64,000 nucleotides of DNA from assembly GCA_013416435.1 (NCBI GenBank), contig JACCEN010000004.1, forward strand, positions 1 through 64,000, read 5' to 3'. Below the pieces are notes generated by a model, which was not told where the DNA came from, ran no database searches, and saw only the letters and a program-made list of their open reading frames with translations. This stretch comes from Alcaligenaceae bacterium (GTDB lineage: Bacteria; Pseudomonadota; Gammaproteobacteria; Burkholderiales; Burkholderiaceae_B). The position numbers and the translations under genes were made by a program. This document shows positions 46,286 to 54,874 of the stretch, piece by piece. Each line of letters begins with the position of its first letter. The first letter of the stretch is position 1.

Positions 46286-47111
46286 CCCACAGGAAGAATC
46301 ACGGCGCTTGCCGCCGGGATCGGTGGACTGCCATGCGCACGTCATCAAGATGAACCAGCCGCTGTCCAGCAACCGGCACTCTCAGCCCGCACGCGAAGCG
46401 AGCGTTTCGGACTACCTGGACACGCTCGATGCACACGGAGTCGACTACGGGCTTCTTACCGCACCCAGCTTCTATGGAACGAACAACGAAGTTCTGCTGC
46501 ATGCGCTGGCAGCGTCGGGCGGACGGCTGCGAGGCACCGCCATCGTCGAGCCAACCGTAAGCGAATCCGTCCTGTCCGACATGAAAGACCAGGGCGTGTG
46601 CGGCATCCGGCTGAACTGGGTCAAGCGCGATGCGCTGCCCGACATCAATTCCGGCGAATACCGGAACCTGCTGTCCAACGCCCGCAATCTCGGCCTGCAT
46701 ATCGAGGTCTATCTGGAAGGCGAGCATCTGCCACCGGTGCTCAAGGCCATCAATGCCAGCGGCGCACGCGCGGTCATCGACCATTTCGGCAACCCGCCGG
46801 GCGCCGGCGGCATCGACAGCGAGGGCTTCCGGGCATTGCTCGATGCACTCGCAGCCGGCAATACCTGGGTCAAGCTTTCAGCCCCCTTCAGGCTACGGGG
46901 CAGCAATCCGGCAGCCCTCGCCAAGGCAATCATGGATCGGTCCGGCGGGGAACGCGCGGTCTGGGCAACGGATTGGCCATGGGTGGGCTTCGAGGACCGG
47001 ATCACGTATCGGCATTGCATAGACTCGCTGTTCGAGTGCGTTCCCGATGAGGCGAGCCGGAACCGGATCCTTACGCTGAACGCGCATGAAGCTTTTGGGT
47101 TCAAGCCGTAG
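46278..47111 (+). CDS. Amidohydrolase-2 family (LigI-like lactonase)
   Basis: 277 residues, metal-dependent TIM barrel: GSVDCHAHVIKM (HxH), HGVDYGLLTAPSFYGTNNEVLL, GIRLNWVKRDALPD, ARAVIDHFGNPPGAGG and AVWATDWPWVGFEDR (terminal Asp). This is the 2-pyrone-4,6-dicarboxylate lactonase branch, so a lactone or cyclic carboxylate is the likely substrate. Co-translated with the lyase, which suggests hydrolysis followed by C-C cleavage. Confidence 0.82.
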   Translation: MADPQEESRRLPPGSVDCHAHVIKMNQPLSSNRHSQPAREASVSDYLDTLDAHGVDYGLLTAPSFYGTNNEVLLHALAASGGRLRGTAIVEPTVSESVLSDMKDQGVCGIRLNWVKRDALPDINSGEYRNLLSNARNLGLHIEVYLEGEHLPPVLKAINASGARAVIDHFGNPPGAGGIDSEGFRALLDALAAGNTWVKLSAPFRLRGSNPAALAKAIMDRSGGERAVWATDWPWVGFEDRITYRHCIDSLFECVPDEASRNRILTLNAHEAFGFKP

Positions 47112-47170
47112 ACGGGCGGCCTGCCCGGCCGCCTGTTTTGTCATTGCTTCATTCATCTGGAGACAACACC

Positions 47171-48118
47171 ATGAATAAATATAAACTTCTCGGCACCGCC
47201 GTCCTGATTGCCTGGGCCGGCGCGGCAGCAGGCAAAGACGTGGCAAGACTGATCATTCCCACCGCGCCGGGCGGCGGCACCGACACGCTCTTTCGGGCCA
47301 TCGCCAAATATGCCGAGCCGCACCTGGATGCCACACTGGTCGTACAGAACGTCGGAGGCGCCGGCGGCGCGATCGGCGTGAGCCAGCTGACCCGGGCCAA
47401 GCCGGACGGCCTGACGATGGCGGGAGTGTGGATGGGCCCCATTACCGTCGCCCCCCACACGATCGATACGACGTACGGGCTCGACGATTACATTCCCGTC
47501 ATTCAACTGGATGCGGCGCCCTATGTACTTTGCGTGCGTCCCGATTTCCCGGCGAAGGACGGCAAGGAACTGCTGCAGGAACTCAAATCGAAACCCGGAC
47601 ACTATACCTTCGGCACGGACGGCGTCGCCGGCCCCGGCCAGTTGGCCACCGAACGCGTGTTCCAGTCCTTCGATGTCAAAGCGCGAGACATTCCCTATCG
47701 GGGCGCGGGCGAAACCATGCCGGCACTGCTGGGAGGCGTGGTGGACATCTACGTGGGCTCCGTGCCGCCCGCCGCCGCGATGGAAAAGAAGGGCGACGTG
47801 AAATGCCTGCTGGCCACCGGCGCGGACCCGGTCAAGGCCCTGCCCCGCGCGACGACTCTTACCGAGCTTGGCATTCCCGAAAAGCAAACGCTGCTTTGGC
47901 ATGGGATCGTGGTCCCGCCCAACACCCCGGACGCCGCGGTGAAGCGCATCGAAGACGCTTTCGAAAAGGCGGCGGACTCGCCGGAAATGGCGGCTTTCTT
48001 TGAAACCGCCGGGGTGGAAAAGAGAATTCTTCGACGCAAGGAGTTTTCCGAACACATCAGGAAGGAATACGCCGAACTCGGCGCGCTGGTGAAGAGCCTT
48101 GACCTGAAGAAGCAATGA
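47171..48118 (+). CDS. Bug-family periplasmic binding protein
   Basis: 315 residues from ATG at 47171 (TGGAGACAACACC upstream). Signal peptide MNKYKLLGTAVLIAWAGAAA, then VARLIIPTAPGGGTDTLFRAIAKY, VGGAGGAIGVSQLTRAKPDGLTMAGVW, YTFGTDGVAGPGQLATERVF and PYRGAGETMPALLGGVVDIYVG. Binds the operon's substrate, probably a carboxylate; no TctAB membrane partner is adjacent. Overlaps the SDR gene by 4 bases. Confidence 0.9.
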   Translation: MNKYKLLGTAVLIAWAGAAAGKDVARLIIPTAPGGGTDTLFRAIAKYAEPHLDATLVVQNVGGAGGAIGVSQLTRAKPDGLTMAGVWMGPITVAPHTIDTTYGLDDYIPVIQLDAAPYVLCVRPDFPAKDGKELLQELKSKPGHYTFGTDGVAGPGQLATERVFQSFDVKARDIPYRGAGETMPALLGGVVDIYVGSVPPAAAMEKKGDVKCLLATGADPVKALPRATTLTELGIPEKQTLLWHGIVVPPNTPDAAVKRIEDAFEKAADSPEMAAFFETAGVEKRILRRKEFSEHIRKEYAELGALVKSLDLKKQ

Positions 48119-48930
48119 TGCAGGCGAACCGCTCTTCAGCAGATGCTTCACATCCGGACATTCGCAAGACGCAACGGGTCGTCGTCACCGGCGCGGCCCG
48201 CGGCATCGGGCTGGCCATCGCGCGCGCTTTCCTGGCCCAGGACGCGCAAGTGCTCGTGTGCGATAACGACCATGCGGCGCTGGCCGCGCTTTCGCATACC
48301 GATCCAAAGCTTCGCGCCGAACGGGCCGACGTCGCCGATCCGGCATCGGTGGCGGCGTTCATGGCGGGTGCAAGGGACGCGCTCGGCGGCCTCGACGTGC
48401 TGATCAACAACGCGGCAATTACCGGCCCCTTCGGCCCGGTCGACGAGAATGATCCGGCACTCTGGGCGCAAGCGATCTCCGTGAATCTGGTGGGGCAGTT
48501 CAACTGTGCCCATTATGGCGTGCCTCTACTGAAAGCGGCGGGCGGCGGCAGCCTCGTCAACATGTCCTCGGTCGCGGGGCGGCTGGGCTATCCCTTGCGG
48601 AGCAGCTACGCCGCCTCCAAATGGGGCATCATCGGACTGACGCAGACACTGGCCATGGAGCTGGGCGAATTCGGCATCCGCGTCAACGCCATCTTGCCGG
48701 GCATCGTCGACACAGAACGGCATCGCCGGCAGCTGTCCGCCCAGGCCTCACGCCTGGGCATCAGCGAAGAGGACATGAACACGCGTTACCTGGAGACCAT
48801 CTCCCTGCGCGAAAAAGCAAGCGAGGAAGAAATCGCCGACCTCGTCCTCTTCATCTGTTCAGCAAAAGGCCGGCATATCAGCGGACAATCGCTGGGCGTA
48901 TGCGGCAATCTCGAAACGATGAGGCGATAG
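48115..48930 (+). CDS. Short-chain dehydrogenase/reductase
   Basis: 271 residues. Rossmann motif VVVTGAARGIGLAIA, NNAAITG, catalytic Ser and YxxxK in NMSSVAGRLGYPLRSSYAASKWGIIGLTQTLAMELGEFGIRVNAILPGIVDTE by blocks, C-terminal HISGQSLGVCGN. NAD(P)-dependent oxidation or reduction of a hydroxyl/keto group, presumably in the same catabolic route. Last gene of the operon; a palindrome array follows 6 bases later. Confidence 0.9.
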   Translation: MMQANRSSADASHPDIRKTQRVVVTGAARGIGLAIARAFLAQDAQVLVCDNDHAALAALSHTDPKLRAERADVADPASVAAFMAGARDALGGLDVLINNAAITGPFGPVDENDPALWAQAISVNLVGQFNCAHYGVPLLKAAGGGSLVNMSSVAGRLGYPLRSSYAASKWGIIGLTQTLAMELGEFGIRVNAILPGIVDTERHRRQLSAQASRLGISEEDMNTRYLETISLREKASEEEIADLVLFICSAKGRHISGQSLGVCGNLETMRR

Positions 48931-48936
48931 CGGCAG

Positions 48937-49080
48937 GGGGTCAGACCCCGTACGGGGTCTGACCCCTCAAGGAGTGCGCTGGGGTCAGCCCCCCTCAAGG
49001 CGTATTGGGGTCAGACCCCGAATGGGGTCTGACCCCTTCAGGTGTGTTGCGGCGTCCGACCCCCTACGGGGTCGGACCCC
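48937..49080. repeat. Palindrome array between SDR gene and secreted protein gene
   Basis: Full units at 48937-48966 (GTAC) and 48997-49026 (GAAT), a half unit near 48981 and a shortened one at 49053-49080 (centre CTAC, with GTCGGACCCC arms). Confidence 0.9.
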
Positions 49081-49162
49081 AAACCCGGCATTCGGCCCAT
49101 GGACAGCGCACCGCGGCGTTTCTACGATGTAACGATCCGCAACGCTTCCTATGGGGGACGCC

Positions 49163-51052
49163 ATGGCTCAAGCAACCATGTTCCGGCGTTTTTTCCTGCA
49201 ATGCCCCGTTCAGCCCAGGTCCATATCGTTGGCGCTGTGCGGAGCGGCCGTGACCGGCCTTTTCCTCCTGGCTCCGGGAGCGCCCGCTCATGCAAGCAAC
49301 GATGTGATACGGGCGGCCCTCGATGCGCAAAAAGCCGTTCAGCGGGCGATGGAGCAGGCGGAACGCGAGGAGAAAAAGCGCCGGCAGGAGGCCGATCGCA
49401 AGGCGACCCAGGACGCCCGGCGGGCGGCGCAGGCCGAGCGCGCCGCGCAGCAACGACAGGCAAGAGCGGAAAACGAAGCGCGCAAGAAGGCAGCCAGGGA
49501 AAAATTCCTGCTTACCTGCGCCAATATCCAGAAGTGGATGGACGCGGAAGCCATACCGTACTATTCGGGTGGCAGAGCCAGCACGGCGGCCATCGTGGCC
49601 ATGCTGCGAGCGGACCGCTTCGAGCCTTTCTTCGGCACACGCTACGAGGACATGTCCGATATCGAGCTCAGGGAACTGTCGGCCTCGGCTTCGCAATGCC
49701 TGCGATCCGACGGGCCGTTGACCAGCATGCCCACGCGCGAGCGCTCTCTCGTCTCGCAGTCTTTGACACCTACGCAGCAATCGACGCATAAGCGCTATCT
49801 TGCCTCGTTCGAAGCGCGCGACGCAGCGCTGCGGAAGCTGGCGGACGAGGCGCTTACGCTGGCACCCACCAAGGCGGGCGTCAATCGCTGGCGCGAGATC
49901 GCCACGCAAGCCGACGCCATGCTGAACGAAGCTCGGCCAGCCACCCGCAATGCCTACCAGGCAAACATGAAAAAGGCGGACACGGTTGCAGTAGCTCCGG
50001 TTCTGCCCGGCATAGTCGACGAGGCGATGGCGACTGCCAAGGGGCTGGAAGGACTGCGTACCCTGGCAACCTTGGCGGAACGCGACGTCAATCCCCGGCT
50101 TTATCGCGAGGGAGCCATCATGGACGCAGCGGGAATCAAGACGCGCGAAGAATGCCTGGAACGACTGCGCAAAGGCATGGACGCCATTGCTGCCCAGATT
50201 GCCGCAACGGAACGAGCGCGTATCGACGCCTTGGGCACGGGCCTGGTGGCGCTGGAACAAGGAAAAATCTGGCATGCCGACTATCAAAGCCGCGTGGCGC
50301 CCTATGCCAATCACGCTTCCCGACTGGGCGAACTGCTTTCCTACTTCCGTGGAAAACGTGAACTGGCGCTCGCGGCCGGTGAACCCGACTTCCAACGCTC
50401 CATCAATCAAGCTTCGAATCATGAGGCGCTTCAACGGCTGCAGGCACAGTACCTTATGAGCGAGGACGCCCGCAGTGCACCGGGCACGGCCTTGATGACT
50501 GCGATCGCCCAAAGACGGCAAGAGATAGACAAAAGCCTGGCGCTGGGCCGGCCCACGACCGTTCCAGCCGAGCCCGCGGCCGGCGGGCCCGCCGCTGCTC
50601 CATCCGGCGGCGGCACGACGGACCGCGACACGGCAGGCGGCGAGCCGAGCGAAGAAGTGATGTACGACCTGGTCCATTCGGTGCTTGCCGATGCGACCAA
50701 GCGCCAGAACGACATGATGGCCCAATGCAGCGGCGGCGTGCGCAGCAACGACATGATGATGAACCAGGTATGCGCCGCCCTCATGCTATACAAGGGCCTG
50801 ACGACCGGCATCACGGCCAACGCAGCCGTGCCCAAGATCCTGCAGTTCGAAAAGCTCGGATGCGCACCTGCCGTGGGCAAGGCCGGATATCTTTGCGATT
50901 ACACGCTGGCGGTGGAAAAACAGTTGAACCCGTCCATTGTCGGCCCGGAAGCCAAAGCCCTGCTCGAAGGCTCCACCCTGAAATCCGCGCGCTTCATCGA
51001 AAGCCGCAGCAAGGGCTGGATGATGATTTATTCGGACGACGCGGTGCGCTGA
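49163..51052 (+). CDS. Large secreted protein of unknown function
   Basis: About 629 residues from ATG at 49163 (GGGGGA upstream; ATG at 49151 is an alternative). Signal peptide with core LALCGAAVTGLFLLAPGAPAHA, then a highly charged coiled coil (about 60-115, rich in Glu/Arg/Lys/Ala). Three further regions follow: helical sequence with ANIQKWMDAEAIPYYSGGR and RYEDMSDIELRELSASASQC; a Pro/Gly linker (TTVPAEPAAGGPAAAPSGGG); and a C-terminal domain with three or four Cys (QCSGGVR, QVCAALML, KLGCAPAVG, YLCDYTLAV) that could form disulfides, ending FIESRSKGWMMIYSDD. I recognise no known family. It is monocistronic and flanked on both sides by palindrome arrays. A periplasmic or secreted structural or binding role is the most that can be said. 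Confidence 0.7.
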   Translation: MAQATMFRRFFLQCPVQPRSISLALCGAAVTGLFLLAPGAPAHASNDVIRAALDAQKAVQRAMEQAEREEKKRRQEADRKATQDARRAAQAERAAQQRQARAENEARKKAAREKFLLTCANIQKWMDAEAIPYYSGGRASTAAIVAMLRADRFEPFFGTRYEDMSDIELRELSASASQCLRSDGPLTSMPTRERSLVSQSLTPTQQSTHKRYLASFEARDAALRKLADEALTLAPTKAGVNRWREIATQADAMLNEARPATRNAYQANMKKADTVAVAPVLPGIVDEAMATAKGLEGLRTLATLAERDVNPRLYREGAIMDAAGIKTREECLERLRKGMDAIAAQIAATERARIDALGTGLVALEQGKIWHADYQSRVAPYANHASRLGELLSYFRGKRELALAAGEPDFQRSINQASNHEALQRLQAQYLMSEDARSAPGTALMTAIAQRRQEIDKSLALGRPTTVPAEPAAGGPAAAPSGGGTTDRDTAGGEPSEEVMYDLVHSVLADATKRQNDMMAQCSGGVRSNDMMMNQVCAALMLYKGLTTGITANAAVPKILQFEKLGCAPAVGKAGYLCDYTLAVEKQLNPSIVGPEAKALLEGSTLKSARFIESRSKGWMMIYSDDAVR

Positions 51053-51082
51053 AATGTGTGGTCTGCCCCATTGAGGAACTGA

Positions 51083-51227
51083 GGGGTCAGACCCATTGGG
51101 TCTGACCCCGTATGCTGCTGAAGGGGGTCTGGCCCATTGCCCTGGCTGAAGACGCGGGGGTCAGACCCGTTGGGTCTGACCCCATATGCCGCTGAAAGGG
51201 GTCAGACCCCGTACGGGGTCTGACCCC
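51083..51227. repeat. Palindrome array between secreted protein gene and chemoreceptor gene
   Basis: Units at 51083-51109 and 51157-51183 (27 bases, with shortened ATT or GTT centres and a lost C/G), a half unit near 51124, and a perfect 30-base unit at 51198-51227 (GTAC). The genes on either side converge. Confidence 0.9.
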
Positions 51228-51233
51228 TCAACA

Positions 51234-52952
51234 TCAAGAATAAGAGCTTTCCAGCGCTCCGATGCCGCGCGGGCCGGCTACTTCGACGGACTTGGCCGGC
51301 ATGTCGATGACTTCATTGGCGTTGATCTTGAAGACCGACACGGCGTCGGCCAAGCGCTTGGCCTGTTCCTGCAGCGAACCGGCGGCCGCGGCGGCCTCTT
51401 CCACCAAGGATGCGTTCTGCTGAACGACACCGTCCATTTCGGTCACGGCGCGGTTGACCTGGTCGATACCTTCGGACTGCTCGTGCGAGGCTGAGGAAAT
51501 TTCGCCCATGATGGTGGTGACGCCCTGCACCGAGCCGACGACTTCGCGCATGATCTCGCCTGCGTCGCTGGCTTGCTTGGCGCCGGCCTGGACCTTGCGC
51601 TGCGATTCTTCGATCAGCACCTTGATTTCCTTGGCGGCCTGGGCGCTGCGCTGGGCCAGCGAGCGGACCTCGCCGGCGACCACCGCAAAGCCCTTGCCCT
51701 GCTCTCCGGCGCGGGCGGCTTCGACCGCGGCGTTGAGCGCAAGGATATTCGTCTGGAAGGCAATGCCGTCGATCACGCCGACGATTTCCGCCATCTTGCC
51801 CGAGCTGGTGGAGATCTCCTGCATGGTCTCCACGACTTCCGATACCGCCTTGCCGCCACGCAGCGCGACTTCCGAGGCGCTCTTGGCCAGGCTGTCGGCT
51901 TCCGTCGCATTGTCGGTGTTCTGGCGCACGGTGCTGGCCAGCTCCTCCATGCTTGCGGCGGTTTCCTGCAGCGCCGCGGCCTGCTGCTCGGTGCGGCTGC
52001 TGAGGTCCGTATTGCCAACGAAAATTTCGCGCGAACCGAGGTTGATTTCCTCGACGCCGTCCCGCACCACGCTTACAGTGCGTGTCAGGCTTTCCTGCAT
52101 GCGGCGCAACGCATCGTACAGAACCCCGATTTCATTGCGGGACTGCATGTCCACGCGCTGAGTCAGGTCGCCGTTGGCGATACGATCGAAATGCGTGCCC
52201 GCTTCGACCAGGCGCCGGACGACCATGCGGCCAAAGACGATGCGCATCAGGATCATCAGCAAGAAGCCGATGACCACCGCCCCACCGATCGCGATGATGG
52301 CGGTATGGAAGCTCTTCTCGGCCTCGTCATAGAAACCGGCCTGGACGCGATCCACGTGTTCGACGAAAGCCTCGATGCCTTCCTGGAAGGCGGCGGCCCG
52401 AGCAATGCCGAATTCGTTGTTCACGAAATAGAAGGTCGTGTAGTCGTTGGTTTCAAGCGCCTGCACCATGGGTTCGATGCCGTCATCGATGTAGGGCCGG
52501 TAAGAACTGATGATGCGGGTTGCAAGACGGCGACCTTCCGCCGTTTCAGCGGCGTCCTTGCGGAATTCATCGTATTCCTTCTTGACCAGCTCCAGCTTGT
52601 CTTTGGCGGTGGCCAGCATGCTGCGGGCACCTTCGCTTGCGCCATTGCCGGCCGCGGCTGATTCCTGCTGGTAGCGCGCGGCAACCAGGAGCGAAACCCG
52701 CGCATCCAGCATGTGCATGCCGAGTTGATAGACCTGCTGCGCGCGCTTGTTCTGGCGCGCCATGGCATTGACCTGATCCAGGTTGCTGGAAAGGAACCAG
52801 GCACCCATACCGCCCACCGCGACGATCAGGACCATGAACATGGCCAGCACCAGCATGAGCGTGGTGCTGACTTTGGCGTCGGACAAACGAAAGCGGCGCT
52901 TGTTGCGGGATTTCTTTTTATCGAGAGCCGAGGTTTTTTTGGAAGTAGACAT
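51234..52952 (-). CDS. Methyl-accepting chemotaxis protein, no tether tail
   Basis: 572 residues. A strongly basic N-terminus (KKTSALDKKKSRNKRRF), TM1 (TLMLVLAMFMVLIVAVGGMG), a Tar-type four-helix periplasmic domain (about 55-215), TM2 (TAIIAIGGAVVIGFLLMILM), HAMP, and the signalling hairpin with [37 protein letters not shown] by blocks. It ends GIGALESSYS, without a WxxF pentapeptide, so it would depend on tethered receptors for methylation. Third gene of a receptor-lipoprotein-receptor operon. Confidence 0.95.
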   Translation of the reverse strand: MSTSKKTSALDKKKSRNKRRFRLSDAKVSTTLMLVLAMFMVLIVAVGGMGAWFLSSNLDQVNAMARQNKRAQQVYQLGMHMLDARVSLLVAARYQQESAAAGNGASEGARSMLATAKDKLELVKKEYDEFRKDAAETAEGRRLATRIISSYRPYIDDGIEPMVQALETNDYTTFYFVNNEFGIARAAAFQEGIEAFVEHVDRVQAGFYDEAEKSFHTAIIAIGGAVVIGFLLMILMRIVFGRMVVRRLVEAGTHFDRIANGDLTQRVDMQSRNEIGVLYDALRRMQESLTRTVSVVRDGVEEINLGSREIFVGNTDLSSRTEQQAAALQETAASMEELASTVRQNTDNATEADSLAKSASEVALRGGKAVSEVVETMQEISTSSGKMAEIVGVIDGIAFQTNILALNAAVEAARAGEQGKGFAVVAGEVRSLAQRSAQAAKEIKVLIEESQRKVQAGAKQASDAGEIMREVVGSVQGVTTIMGEISSASHEQSEGIDQVNRAVTEMDGVVQQNASLVEEAAAAAGSLQEQAKRLADAVSVFKINANEVIDMPAKSVEVAGPRGIGALESSYS

Positions 52953-52969
52953 AACAGGACCTAAGAACT

Positions 52970-53332
52970 TTAGAAACTGCGAACCGGCGCCGCATGTTCG
53001 CCGTCATACCCATACTGATTCATGCGTGGGATGTTGATTGCATTGACAACGCGCTCATACCGGCCGTCGGGGCCGAAGGAAAGCCATAGCTCGCGGTTGA
53101 AGTACACGGCATCGGTCGCCAGCGTGGACTTGTAGGCCCATCTGGCGAGCACCGAGCCGTCCGACTGCCGATAGACATCCACCGGATCAGCGTGCATCAA
53201 TGCACTGGCCTGTTGCAGCGTCGTCTGGCCAGGGGTGATCAAATACAGCGACGACGTATCGAAATTGCGCCCGGCCGTACTACATGCCGCCAAAGCGAAT
53301 GCAATGCTCAGAACCGATAAGGCGCGGTACAT
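52970..53332 (-). CDS. Small BamE/OmlA-like lipoprotein
   Basis: 120 residues from ATG at 53332. Lipoprotein signal with lipobox LAAC (MYRALSVLSIAFALAACSTAG), then YLITPGQTTLQQASALMHADPVDVYRQSDGSVLARWAYKSTL by blocks, which resembles the SmpA/OmlA fold (beta-alpha repeats, GQTTxxQVxxLLGxP). Overlaps the upstream chemoreceptor stop by one base and precedes the second receptor by 17 bases, so all three are co-transcribed. It may scaffold in the outer membrane or serve as a periplasmic partner of the receptors; unproven. Confidence 0.75.
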   Translation of the reverse strand: MYRALSVLSIAFALAACSTAGRNFDTSSLYLITPGQTTLQQASALMHADPVDVYRQSDGSVLARWAYKSTLATDAVYFNRELWLSFGPDGRYERVVNAINIPRMNQYGYDGEHAAPVRSF

Positions 53333-54789
53333 CAGAACTCGACCCACTCGTCATCGGCCTGGTTGCTTTGCTTGGATGCGCCGGGCGTTTTCATGACGTA
53401 GGAAGGCCTGCCGGCAGTGGATTCGGACGTAGCGGGTGCCGGCTTTTGCACGGCGGACGCCTTGCGCACGCGTTCGGTCGTGCGGGCGGCGGCCGGCGCG
53501 GCCCCGTTGTGGCCCAGCGCCGCGGCGGCGCCGGGATGCGCGGCTTTGGCGGATTCCGGCTTATGGCCCGCATCCAGTACCGGTGCGCGCCTGGCGGGAG
53601 CCGCCACTTGCTTGGCCGGTACGTCGATGATCTGGTTGCCCAAGAGCTTGTAGCCCGCCACCACGGAACTGATGCTGCCGACCTGTTCGCTGAGCGACAC
53701 GGCGGAATTCGCGGCGTCCTGGACCAGCACGGCGTTCTGCTGCGTGACGTGGTCCATTTGCATGACTGCCCGATTGATCTGGTCGATACCCGATGATTGC
53801 TCGGTCGTCGCCGCGGAGATCTCGCCCATGATGTCGGTGACGCGCGCCACCGAATCCACGATTTCCTGCATGGTCGCGCCTGCGCGTTCGACCTGCACCG
53901 ACCCTTCCGATACCTGGCGAACCGAGTCTTCGATGAGCTGCTTGATTTCCTTCGCGGCTTGCGCGCTACGCTGCGCGAGCGCCCGCACCTCGGAGGCCAC
54001 CACGGCGAACCCCTTGCCCTGTTCGCCGGCACGCGCGGCTTCCACCGCCGCGTTCAAGGCCAGGATGTTGGTCTGGAAAGCGATGCTGTCGATCACACCC
54101 ACGATGTCGGAAATCTTGCGCGACGCGGAAGAAATGCCTTCCATCGTCGTCACGACCTCGCCCACCGCCTGCCCGCCGCGCTGCGCGACTTCGGAAGCCG
54201 TGGCGGCCAGTTGATTGGCCTGGCGCGCGTTGTCGGCATTCTGCTTGACCGTGCTGGCAAGCTGCTCCATGCTGGCCGCCGTTTGCTGCAAAGCGGCCGC
54301 CTGCTGCTCGGTGCGGCTGCTGAGGTCGGAATTGCCGGCTACGATGTGCTGCGAGCCGTTCTGGATTTCGTTCATGCCCAAGCGTACCGTTCCCACGATA
54401 CGGACGAGGTTATCTTGCACATGCTTGAGCGCCAGGTGCAGCGTGCCGATTTCATTGTCGGACACAACTTCGATGCGCTGCGTGAGATCACCCGCGGCAA
54501 TCTGTTCGAATTGGCTGCTGACATGTTCCAGCGGACGCAGCACGGCGCGGGAAAGGGTGTAGTACAGCAAGATGACCACCAGCACGGCCAGGACCAGCAA
54601 GCCCGCGTACACATAGGTGACCGTGGAGAAATGCTGCTCCACCGCCGACGCGGCGCCCGCGCCGCCCAGCAGCGCGCTGACCTGCCCCTGGCTGTACCAG
54701 CCGGTGAATATCGCGCCCAGGGTCAACAGGCATAACAGGAAAACCACTATCGATAGGCTGGTTCTAAGCCGCAACTCTGTGAAACTCAT
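53332..54789 (-). CDS. Methyl-accepting chemotaxis protein with minimal periplasmic loop
   Basis: 485 residues. TM1 (SIVVFLLCLLTLGAIFTGWY) and TM2 (YVYAGLLVLAVLVVILLYYTL) are separated by only about 28 periplasmic residues, so there is no ordinary ligand-binding domain. HAMP and the signalling hairpin are complete ([23 protein letters not shown]). The tail is Ala/Lys-rich and ends DDEWVEF, a WxxF CheR/CheB tether. It may sense through the membrane, through cytoplasmic cues, or through another protein such as the lipoprotein encoded next. First gene of the operon. Confidence 0.95.
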   Translation of the reverse strand: MSFTELRLRTSLSIVVFLLCLLTLGAIFTGWYSQGQVSALLGGAGAASAVEQHFSTVTYVYAGLLVLAVLVVILLYYTLSRAVLRPLEHVSSQFEQIAAGDLTQRIEVVSDNEIGTLHLALKHVQDNLVRIVGTVRLGMNEIQNGSQHIVAGNSDLSSRTEQQAAALQQTAASMEQLASTVKQNADNARQANQLAATASEVAQRGGQAVGEVVTTMEGISSASRKISDIVGVIDSIAFQTNILALNAAVEAARAGEQGKGFAVVASEVRALAQRSAQAAKEIKQLIEDSVRQVSEGSVQVERAGATMQEIVDSVARVTDIMGEISAATTEQSSGIDQINRAVMQMDHVTQQNAVLVQDAANSAVSLSEQVGSISSVVAGYKLLGNQIIDVPAKQVAAPARRAPVLDAGHKPESAKAAHPGAAAALGHNGAAPAAARTTERVRKASAVQKPAPATSESTAGRPSYVMKTPGASKQSNQADDEWVEF

Positions 54790-54851
54790 TAATTATTCTC
54801 ACTTTCCTAACAAACCGTAACGGTGATGTCCAAGTGCTGTCTCCACCTGAC

Positions 54852-54874
54852 TCAACAAAGCATGTGCTTTATTG
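54852..54874 (-). terminator. Hairpin at the flgL stop
   Basis: CAATAAAGCACATGCTTTGTTG (minus strand) folds on itself (AAAGCA/TGCTTT plus flanking CAA/TTG pairs) and overlaps the flgL TAA. A likely weak terminator of the flg operon just before the receptor operon's leader. Confidence 0.45.

Noticed and set aside
26620-51227. CRISPR-like repeat arrays
   Set aside because: Units are palindromes with unequal, non-unique gaps, occur singly as well as in groups, and no cas gene is present.
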